The position numbers were made by a program, and so were the translations under genes. 6,942 bases of DNA from Acidobacteriota bacterium. GTDB lineage: Bacteria > Acidobacteriota > Vicinamibacteria > Vicinamibacterales > UBA8438. The stretch lies in the NCBI GenBank assembly GCA_011523485.1, contig WTGR01000133.1:1-6942 (forward strand), given 5' to 3'. Below are positions 1 to 5,433 of the stretch, piece by piece. How positions within the stretch are numbered: position 1 is the first letter of the stretch; every line of letters starts with the position of its first letter. The notes under the pieces were generated by a model. That model saw only the letters and a list, made by a program, of their open reading frames with translations, was not told the DNA's origin and did not search any database.

Positions 1-1
1 G

Positions 2-1564
2 AAGCTCATCCTTTCCAGTAAAGATCGCACTGTGGGCGTCCAGGGCTTCGCGGGCACAGGCAAGACCACCATGCTGAGGCGCGCCCGCGCGCTCATGGAG
101 AAGAAGGGCTACGAGGTCAGGGGCCTCGCGCCCTCGGCCTCCGCCGCCCGCACGCTCGAAGGCGAAGCCGGCATCGCATCGGAGACCCTGCAGCGCTTCC
201 TCGCCCGCCATGCGGGCGTCGCCGAAGGGCGCATGACGCGGAAGGGCGCGCGCGAGATGCGCGCCGCGTTCAGGAAGACGACGCTGGTGGTCGACGAGGG
301 CTCGCTCGCCTCCACCGTCCAGGCCCGCGACCTCCTCAGGATCGCGGATGCGCTCCGCATCCCCTGCGTGGTGCTGGTGGGCGATGCGAAGCAGCTCGAC
401 GCCGTCGATGCCGGAAAGCCCTTCGCCCAGCTCCAGGCCGCCGGCATGAAGACCGCCGTCATGGACGAGATCATGCGCCAGCGCGATCCGATCCTGAAGA
501 AAGCCGTCGAGGCGAGCCTCGCGGGCGAGATCGGCAGGGCCTTCGATAAGCTGGGGCCGAACGTCGCCGAAGCGAAGCCCGACAACCTTGCGGGCGCCGC
601 CGCCGCACGCTGGCTCGCGCTCTCGCCGGAGCAGCGCGCGAACACCGGGCTGATGGCGCCGAGCCACACGCTCCGCGAGCGCATCAACGAGATCGTGCGG
701 GAGCGCCTGGTCCGCGACGGCGCCGTGCACGGGCCGGCCATGAAAGCAGAGCGGCTGGTGTCCCGGGGCTACACCGATGCCGAGAAGACGCTCGCCGCCA
801 ACTACGCGCCCGGCGACGTGGTGGCGTTCCACCGCCCCTACAAGCGCCTCGGCGTCGACAAGGGCGACGAGCTTCGCGTCCTCGGCGTCGACCGTCGGGC
901 CCACACCGTGACGCTCCGGGGGAACGGCGGCCGGGAGGTATCCTGGGACCCCAACCGGCTCGCGGCCCGCACCGGCGGGGTCGAGGTGTACCGCGCCGAG
1001 GAGATCGAGCTCCGCGCTGGCGACCGCATCCGCTGGACCCGCAACGACATGGGGCTCGGGCTGGTCAACTCCGGCATCGCCGACGTGGCGGCGGTCAGGG
1101 ACGGGCGCATGACGTTCCGGCTCGAGGACGGGCGCATGCTCGATCTCCGCCCCGGCGATCCGCAGCTCCGCCACGTCGACCGCGCATGGGCCTCCACCGT
1201 GCATGCGTTCCAGGGACGCACCGTGGACAACGTCATCGCGGCCATGGAGGCCAACCACGCGAAACTGACGACGCAGAAATCCTTCTACGTCGAGATCTCC
1301 CGCGCCCGCGACCGCGCCGAGCTGGTCACCGACGACCGCGAGGCGCTCAGGGAGACCCTCCAAGCCGTCACCGGCGAGCGCATCGCTGCGCTCGAAGCGG
1401 TCGGGCCAGAGAAAGACATGGGCCGGGAGGCCGGGCCGGTTGCAGATCGGAGCGCCCGGCGAGAGGATGGCGGATCGTCCGTGCGACAGAGGGACCGGAC
1501 ATCGGGTGCCGGTATGGAGAAGGTCCGCGCGCCGAAAAGCGTCGATCGCGAGCTCGGGCTGTAG
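2..1564 (+). CDS. MobF-type conjugative relaxase/helicase, C-terminal part (5' end outside window)
   Basis: This is the C-terminal 520 residues of a TraI/TrwC/TraA-like relaxase, which nicks the transfer origin and unwinds the strand passed to the recipient during conjugation. The frame is open to the left edge. The GTG at 32 is internal, because the codons before it (KLILSSKDRT) continue the usual sequence ahead of the helicase P-loop. Counting from position 2, the RecD-like superfamily 1 motifs are in order: Walker A GFAGTGKT (15-22), Walker B VVDE (96-99), motif III GDAKQ (127-131), MRQR (158-161), STVHAFQG motif V (398-405) and YVEISRAR motif VI (429-436). All look intact. The last 60 or so residues are polar and low in complexity. 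The N-terminal nicking domain with its catalytic tyrosines and histidine triad is not in the window. The gene converges on the toxin gene with 35 bases between stops. The family call is confident. Whether the whole relaxase is functional cannot be seen. Confidence 0.93.
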   Translation, partial: KLILSSKDRTVGVQGFAGTGKTTMLRRARALMEKKGYEVRGLAPSASAARTLEGEAGIASETLQRFLARHAGVAEGRMTRKGAREMRAAFRKTTLVVDEGSLASTVQARDLLRIADALRIPCVVLVGDAKQLDAVDAGKPFAQLQAAGMKTAVMDEIMRQRDPILKKAVEASLAGEIGRAFDKLGPNVAEAKPDNLAGAAAARWLALSPEQRANTGLMAPSHTLRERINEIVRERLVRDGAVHGPAMKAERLVSRGYTDAEKTLAANYAPGDVVAFHRPYKRLGVDKGDELRVLGVDRRAHTVTLRGNGGREVSWDPNRLAARTGGVEVYRAEEIELRAGDRIRWTRNDMGLGLVNSGIADVAAVRDGRMTFRLEDGRMLDLRPGDPQLRHVDRAWASTVHAFQGRTVDNVIAAMEANHAKLTTQKSFYVEISRARDRAELVTDDREALRETLQAVTGERIAALEAVGPEKDMGREAGPVADRSARREDGGSSVRQRDRTSGAGMEKVRAPKSVDRELGL

Positions 1565-1581
1565 CGGCGCACACCCGCCGC
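1564..1581. terminator. Stem-loop at the relaxase stop, possible weak bidirectional terminator
   Basis: A perfect 6-bp GC stem (GCGGCG / CGCCGC) with a 6-base loop begins at the last base of the relaxase stop codon. It fills half of the 35-base gap between two convergent genes. Neither strand carries a T-run after the stem, so it is not a classical intrinsic terminator. The location is right for ending or pausing transcription, or for protecting a 3' end. Short GC stems are common in DNA this GC-rich, so confidence is low. Confidence 0.25.
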
Positions 1582-1599
1582 CCCCCTGCGAGTCGTGGG

Positions 1600-1989
1600 C
1601 TACCCGGGCCTGGATGGACGGATGTCGAGCCGAACGGTCCTGTCGGCCGCGAGCGCGATCTCCACGACAAGGCCGGTGAGATCGGTATCCGCGATCCGGT
1701 CGAGGGCGTGCAGGAACAGCGCCTGCTGAACGTCGAGGCTCATCAGGCCGTGCGCCACGGTCATGCAGACCAGGCCCGGGTGCGTGCTCTCGCGTTCCAC
1801 CAGCGGCGTGAAGTCCGCCGTGTCCTGGGTCACCACGACGTATCCGTCGGCGACCGCGCGCCGGACGACCGCCCAGTCCGGGCGGGACCTCAGCCCGATC
1901 CAGGTCGCATGCGTCGATTCCGGAAACCCGCGCTCGCGGGCGATCCCCGCCAGAGTGGGGCTCAGGCATTCGTCGATCAGGAACTTCAA
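1600..1989 (-). CDS. DUF5615 PIN-like toxin of a DUF433/DUF5615 toxin-antitoxin pair
   Basis: A 129-residue protein with the look of the DUF5615 PIN-like family. It opens MKFLIDECLSPTLA, with acidic residues D6 and E7 after the first beta-strand. It has D39 before a helix, and the strand-loop VVVTQDTADF (51-60) gives D56 and D59, the usual second acidic cluster. PIN-fold proteins of this kind are metal-dependent ribonucleases or their close relatives, and in TA pairs they act as toxins. The start is TTG at 1989: the family's conserved N-terminus begins exactly there, and its TTGA overlaps the antitoxin stop by four bases, implying translational coupling. The frame is open further upstream (to 2226), but that stretch is the antitoxin gene read in the wrong frame. 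Length is normal for the family. RNase activity is inferred from the fold, not proven for this protein. Confidence 0.85.
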   Translation of the reverse strand: MKFLIDECLSPTLAGIARERGFPESTHATWIGLRSRPDWAVVRRAVADGYVVVTQDTADFTPLVERESTHPGLVCMTVAHGLMSLDVQQALFLHALDRIADTDLTGLVVEIALAADRTVRLDIRPSRPG

Positions 1990-2606
1990 CGGGTGGAAAG
2001 CAATGCGTCGAGGGTGGTCTCGCTCGATGTAATCGGGCTCCGGCCGCGCCAGAACGGCTCGCCGCGGGGACGGCCGCGCCGGGGATAGGCCTCCGCATAG
2101 AAGGCGGCCAGTTCGATCTGCGCGTCCGACAGCCGGGGAAAAGCGTCGCGGACGGCCTCGGCCGTGTCTCCGTTGGCAAGCATGTCCGCGAGGTCGTGGA
2201 CCGGAATGCGGGTCCCCTTGATGCACGGCGTTCCCGACAGCACGGCATCGTCGCAGGCGACCGCGCTCCTTGCTCTGGCGAGCCTGGAGAGACCCTTGCG
2301 GACCTCGCCCTTCATCGCGCGCAGGTCGACCGAAACGTCGCGCTCGCGGGCCGCCTTGGCGTCAGGGTGGTCGAGAAGATAGCGCACGAGACGCCGGCGT
2401 CCGTCGAGGGTCAGGAGATCGGTAGTCTCGTGGGCGAGCTTGAGCGCCAGCAGCCCGTCGCGATGAACGGTGCGGGAGCGCCCGCCGCTCGCCATGCCGT
2501 TCAGCAGGTCCGTGTCGATGATCCGGTGCACCTGCTTGAGCGGTACCCCGGTCACGCAGGCCGCCTCGTTGGCCGACAGGGCCGTGCTCGCCAAGTCTGC
2601 GTCCAT
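1986..2606 (-). CDS. DUF433-type antitoxin with N-terminal helix-turn-helix
   Basis: A 206-residue protein. Residues 9-36 (from LSANEAACVTGVP through the helix ending near NG) look like a MerR-like or similar helix-turn-helix for DNA binding. Residues 121-180 are a DUF433 domain, with the typical strand SGTPCIKGTRIPV (124-136), the helix DLADMLANGDT and the PRLSDAQIELAAFYAEAY helix. Proteins of this layout are usually paired with DUF5615 PIN-like toxins, binding the toxin with one part and their own promoter with the other. The start is the ATG at 2606: GGAGG lies seven bases before it. The longer frame upstream of it runs through a promoter-like region and is not conserved-looking. The C-terminal tail (181-206) beyond DUF433 is Ser/Thr/Arg-rich. 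The stop overlaps the toxin start as TTGA. The role as antitoxin is inferred from domain and neighbour. Confidence 0.87.
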   Translation of the reverse strand: MDADLASTALSANEAACVTGVPLKQVHRIIDTDLLNGMASGGRSRTVHRDGLLALKLAHETTDLLTLDGRRRLVRYLLDHPDAKAARERDVSVDLRAMKGEVRKGLSRLARARSAVACDDAVLSGTPCIKGTRIPVHDLADMLANGDTAEAVRDAFPRLSDAQIELAAFYAEAYPRRGRPRGEPFWRGRSPITSSETTLDALLSTR

Positions 2607-2611
2607 TATCT

Positions 2612-2631
2612 TTCCTCCGTTGCGGAAGGAA
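2612..2631 (-). promoter_or_regulatory. Inverted repeat / hairpin overlapping the antitoxin ribosome-binding site
   Basis: On the minus strand TTCCTTCCG, a CAA loop and CGGAGGAA form an 8-bp stem with one bulged base. The right arm contains the Shine-Dalgarno GGAGG and the left arm starts at the -10 hexamer. It could be a dimer operator for the antitoxin or an RNA hairpin that masks the ribosome-binding site. Which one, if either, is not decidable here. Confidence 0.45.
2614..2618 (-). promoter_or_regulatory. Shine-Dalgarno of the antitoxin gene
   Basis: A perfect GGAGG sits seven bases before the ATG at 2606 and decides that start over the longer open frame. It lies inside the right arm of a hairpin (2612-2631), so its accessibility may be controlled. 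Confidence 0.75.
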
Positions 2632-2659
2632 TATAAGGGCGCATGGGCGGCATTGCCAG
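2630..2659 (-). promoter_or_regulatory. Candidate promoter of the toxin-antitoxin operon
   Basis: Reading the minus strand, a TATATT (-10-like, bases 2635-2630) follows CTGGCA (-35-like, four of six consensus bases, 2659-2654) with an 18-base spacer. It is a local AT-rich patch in GC-rich DNA, just ahead of the antitoxin start and after the stop of the upstream gene. A 6-bp inverted repeat CATTGC/GCAATG (2651-2656 and 2678-2683) overlaps the -35. This fits a separate, possibly autoregulated transcription unit. It is inferred from consensus only. Confidence 0.45.
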
Positions 2660-2699
2660 CATGAGGTAGCGTGCGATGCAATGGTTCCCGTGCGGCCAG

Positions 2700-3329
2700 T
2701 CAGCTCCGAATACGGGCGGCGACGGCGGCGAGGGCATCCTCGGCCGCCTTGCGAACCGGATCGAGGTCGATGGTTCCGTCGTCCCGGATCGGTGCGAGCG
2801 ACTTACAGGTCCAGGCTATCTCCTCTTCACGATCCTGCTGCGGCCAGCCTTCACCCAAGTCGAGCCCGGTCATATAGTCCGTGTCATCATCGGCCCATAG
2901 GCTGAACGACAACCTCACTCGCTCGATCTGGAGTTGGACCCCTAGCCCAAGTTGAGGATTGATTTCGCCCATGTTGAACAGTCGGAAAAAACGGCCATCC
3001 TTCCAGACCGTATTCGTGTCGAGCTTTTGGGGCCACCATTCCTCTGCTGCGGCTACGGTCGCGGGCACGAGACTGCTCCGGAACTCCCACCCATCCAGTG
3101 CGCGCTGCCAGACGGCATCCCAAAGGTCGATCAGGAACACCGCAAATTCGCACCGCACCTGATGCGCCGACAGCACCGCCCTGTGGAACGCCTTCAGGTC
3201 CTTCCATTCAATGTCGGCGGGAAGGGTGAGGGGCGTCTTCGAGTCGGCGGACAGAATATGGTCCACCGCCGTCCGTACCGCGGCGTCTTTGCAATAGGCC
3301 CGATAGCTCTCCGGCAATTCGAAAGACAT
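2700..3329 (-). CDS. Unrecognised tryptophan-rich protein, partner of the upstream PD-(D/E)XK nuclease
   Basis: I do not recognise this 209-residue protein. It has no signal peptide, membrane segment or familiar catalytic motif. It carries ten tryptophans, spread over residues 42-173, including a WW pair at 98-99. The N-terminal half looks helical (helices near 12-28, 43-78). The middle (107-148) looks like alternating strands (VWKDGRFFRLFNMG, VQLQIERVRLSFSLW). An acidic patch EEE follows at 168-170, then a charged C-terminal helix (191-206). The start at ATG 3329 is chosen because AGGAG lies ten bases before it. An in-frame ATG at 3338 would have that sequence only one base away. The gene follows the stand-alone nuclease by 44 bases on the same strand and is probably co-transcribed with it. 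Its DNA is visibly less GC-rich than the flanking genes, which hints at separate acquisition. A partner, specificity or immunity role for the nuclease is speculation from adjacency. Confidence 0.75.
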   Translation of the reverse strand: MSFELPESYRAYCKDAAVRTAVDHILSADSKTPLTLPADIEWKDLKAFHRAVLSAHQVRCEFAVFLIDLWDAVWQRALDGWEFRSSLVPATVAAAEEWWPQKLDTNTVWKDGRFFRLFNMGEINPQLGLGVQLQIERVRLSFSLWADDDTDYMTGLDLGEGWPQQDREEEIAWTCKSLAPIRDDGTIDLDPVRKAAEDALAAVAARIRS

Positions 3330-3339
3330 GGTCGTCATA

Positions 3340-3344
3340 CTCCT
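3340..3344 (-). promoter_or_regulatory. Shine-Dalgarno deciding the start of the 209-residue protein
   Basis: AGGAG on the minus strand stands ten bases before ATG 3329 but only one base before the alternative ATG at 3338. This favours the shorter protein. Confidence 0.5.
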
Positions 3345-3373
3345 GTCGGATTTTCGAGAAACCGCAGCGAGAC

Positions 3374-4228
3374 TCAGCGGGTCTGGTCCCAAAGAGTTCT
3401 GCGGAACCGGAGGTATTCCGTATCGTCGAAGTCTACCGGCAGTCCGCGTTCGTATGCGATCAGCAGGTCGCGCCACGTTGTCCAACGCCAGTCTCGATTG
3501 CGCCGCAGCGATCTGTCTGTCCGGGCTGTAAGTCGCGGAGCGACGACGACCAGCAGCCGACGGTCCTTTGCGATCCTCCGCAGATGATTGCGATAGGCCG
3601 GCAACTGACCACTCGTGACGTGATGGCCGAGCTTGGCCTCTATGGCGGCTGCGTAGCGTCGTTCCGACGTATCCTGCCACTCGATCAACAGATCGATGCG
3701 CTTGCCTCCAGAGGTGAGTGCCTCCGCGGTCGCCGTGACTCCGGTCATCCCTTCGCCGAGCTCGGCGGCGCCCAGCGCCTTCAGCAGAGCCCGAACCCGC
3801 TCGATGCGCGCGACCGGCTCGGGATCGTGGAGAAAGCGGGCGAACCCCTTCGTGAGCTGCGGCTCGGTGAACGTCGCCCAGGTTACGGAAGGCTCAGCCC
3901 GGAACAGATGCGGCACCCGATTGAGTGCGAAAACGCTCTCGATCGTCTCTATCCCCGTAGACCAGTCGGGCGTCACGGTAAAGCGCAGAGCGCCTCTCCG
4001 GATTGCGACGGCTACGACATCGGACAACCCGTCGCCAACTCCGGCCAGGACCCGGGCGGCATCCTCGGTCCAGACCGGTGCGCGAAACGCGAGTGCATCG
4101 TTTCGAATCGCCCGGGTCAGCGGGTCGGAGAGCATGTCGCCGATAAACCGCAGGTCGGCAACACGAAACGTCGGAATTGCAGATTCCGCCAGTCGTCCGT
4201 CCCCGGTCTCAAGTGCGGCAACAAGCAT
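3374..4228 (-). CDS. PD-(D/E)XK nuclease family protein
   Basis: A 284-residue protein with a recognisable PD-(D/E)XK core. E122 in the helix segment TEPQLTKGFARFL is a likely metal-site glutamate. D179 lies in KRIDLLIEW and E197-A-K199 in YAAAIEAKLG. Q208-LPA-Y212 follows, then a strand LLVVVAP (225-231) and a C-terminal WRWTTWRDLL (248-256). This order resembles stand-alone nucleases of the PDDEXK_4-like group found in accessory and defence loci. The expected activity is Mg-dependent DNA cleavage. Residues 1-110 are a less familiar, mixed domain that may bind DNA or a partner. The start at ATG 4228 is uncertain: no good Shine-Dalgarno precedes it, and the same frame continues nine protein-like codons (SRQAGFEPS) upstream to a TAA at 4256-4258, so the N-terminus may be clipped. 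The 119 bases up to the helicase stop hold no clear promoter. The next gene lies 44 bases downstream, suggesting a two-gene unit. The natural substrate is unknown. Confidence 0.82.
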   Translation of the reverse strand: MLVAALETGDGRLAESAIPTFRVADLRFIGDMLSDPLTRAIRNDALAFRAPVWTEDAARVLAGVGDGLSDVVAVAIRRGALRFTVTPDWSTGIETIESVFALNRVPHLFRAEPSVTWATFTEPQLTKGFARFLHDPEPVARIERVRALLKALGAAELGEGMTGVTATAEALTSGGKRIDLLIEWQDTSERRYAAAIEAKLGHHVTSGQLPAYRNHLRRIAKDRRLLVVVAPRLTARTDRSLRRNRDWRWTTWRDLLIAYERGLPVDFDDTEYLRFRRTLWDQTR

Positions 4229-4347
4229 AGATGGCTCGAACCCGGCTTGCCGCGATTACCGTCGTCTCATCCGCTCTCCGCTCGGCGGGGTTCGCGAGAT
4301 GGCATTCCGATAGCGAGAGTATTCGCGCACCCGCAGCATTTTGTGCG

Positions 4348-5433
4348 TCACCCCTGGCTAAGGATTTCGACCACCCTCCCACCGGTGATCATGACGATGA
4401 GCCCTCGCTCGGCGCCGGTCAAGTCGAGATAGGTGCGGACCTGGGCGCGATAATGTTCGACGGTCTCCGGCGAGGGGTCGACATCGCTCTTCCAGTCGAC
4501 CACCACCCGCGGCCGTCCCTCAGCGTTGAGGGCGATCGCATCGGCTACTCCGGCGAAGGCCTCCTCTTCCGTTTCCGCCGCCGTCGATGCGTAGACCGGG
4601 AACTCGGCGATCAGGCTGCTCCTGATCTCGGCGATTTCGGGAAGCGAGAGCGCCCGAACGACGCATTCGGCGATCTCCACCGGGTTCAGCCCCAGTGCCG
4701 CGTCCTGCTCCACCCTGCGTCCCAGTTCCTCGATCGGGCGCTCCGCCCAGGTTTCCAGGGCGGGTACGGTCTCCACCCTTTCACCGGTGAGAACCTCCCC
4801 GACGAGCTTGTGCAGTATGAGCCCGCGGTCGAGCCCGCCCTGGACCGGCGGCGCAGCGCTCCCATCGACCGGCGCGCCGTCACCGTCGTCCGCAAGAATC
4901 TCCGGCTCTCCCTGCTGAACAACCGGTCCGGCCGTTCCCTCGTCCCGGCTCGGCGCCCGCCATACGATCGTCCGTTCCTGCTCCCGTATCGCGTCGGCCT
5001 GCGCGGTGAAGAGCTCGCGTGTCTGTTCGTTCACAGCGTGAACATCTTCCGCCGCGCTCTCCACCGGAACCGGTTCGAGTTCGAGCGCCGGCAATTCATC
5101 GAGCGCGAGATCGACCACTGAGAGCCAGGCCGAGGCGCCGGCATCGACATCGAGCCGAGGCAGCACCAGAAGCTCGCGCGCCCTGGTGGCGGCGACGTAC
5201 CGGAGGCGCACCCTCTCCCGGTCGAGCAGCTCACTCACGGCGAACTCGGTGAACGTCACCGCCGCGATGAACCGAAGTTCGATTCCCTCGGCGAGCAGCA
5301 GGGCGATGCGTCCGGCCAGCACGGCGGTCTTGCCAGACCCGGCCCCGGCCTCGACCAGGAAAGACCGGTCATGGCCCGAAACGGCTTCGCTTCTCGCGTT
5401 GTCGTCGGCAAGCGGCTTGCGCGGGGCGGACAT
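4348..5433 (-). CDS. UvrD/AddA-like helicase-nuclease with in-frame deletion of the helicase core
   Basis: A 361-residue remnant or miniature of an AddA/UvrD-type helicase-nuclease, a family usually of about 1100-1200 residues. The N-terminus has Walker A EAGAGSGKT (28-36) and motif Ia TFTEFA (60-65, where the family normally has TFTEKA). At residues 70-73 the sequence jumps straight to motif VI, RYVAATRAR (78-86). Motifs II to V, including the DExx Walker B box, are absent, so ATP-driven unwinding is not expected. After an acidic linker (110-200) comes a RecB-type PD-(D/E)XK nuclease domain: H208 in GLILHKL, E277, D298 in VADAI, D313-W-K315 and Q331-VRT-Y335. All of these appear intact. The start is ATG 5433, whose first base is the last base of the upstream stop (TGATG), so it is translated by coupling; the frame open to 5490 is the neighbour's tail. 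It pairs with the AddB-like gene. It may be a decaying gene, a nuclease-only product, or an assembly join. Confidence 0.85.
   Translation of the reverse strand: MSAPRKPLADDNARSEAVSGHDRSFLVEAGAGSGKTAVLAGRIALLLAEGIELRFIAAVTFTEFAVSELLDRERVRLRYVAATRARELLVLPRLDVDAGASAWLSVVDLALDELPALELEPVPVESAAEDVHAVNEQTRELFTAQADAIREQERTIVWRAPSRDEGTAGPVVQQGEPEILADDGDGAPVDGSAAPPVQGGLDRGLILHKLVGEVLTGERVETVPALETWAERPIEELGRRVEQDAALGLNPVEIAECVVRALSLPEIAEIRSSLIAEFPVYASTAAETEEEAFAGVADAIALNAEGRPRVVVDWKSDVDPSPETVEHYRAQVRTYLDLTGAERGLIVMITGGRVVEILSQG

Noticed and set aside
109..741. A 210-residue minus-strand open frame inside the relaxase
   Set aside because: Ser/Ala/Arg-rich shadow of a strongly conserved helicase sequence, with no motif of its own.
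1186..2088. A 300-residue plus-strand open frame crossing the relaxase end and the toxin gene
   Set aside because: It is extremely Arg/Pro/Gly-rich and family-less, and it overlaps two well-supported genes in other frames. Long stop-free shadows are expected in DNA this GC-rich.
4233..4242. GGTTCGAGCC on the minus strand, resembling a tRNA T-loop or an integration-site remnant
   Set aside because: The flanking bases do not form a T-arm stem and no acceptor stem or anticodon arm can be found. It is simply a short palindrome-like sequence.
3584..4432. A 282-residue plus-strand open frame over the PD-(D/E)XK gene
   Set aside because: The opposite strand encodes a recognisable nuclease with catalytic residues in order; this frame has no recognisable features.
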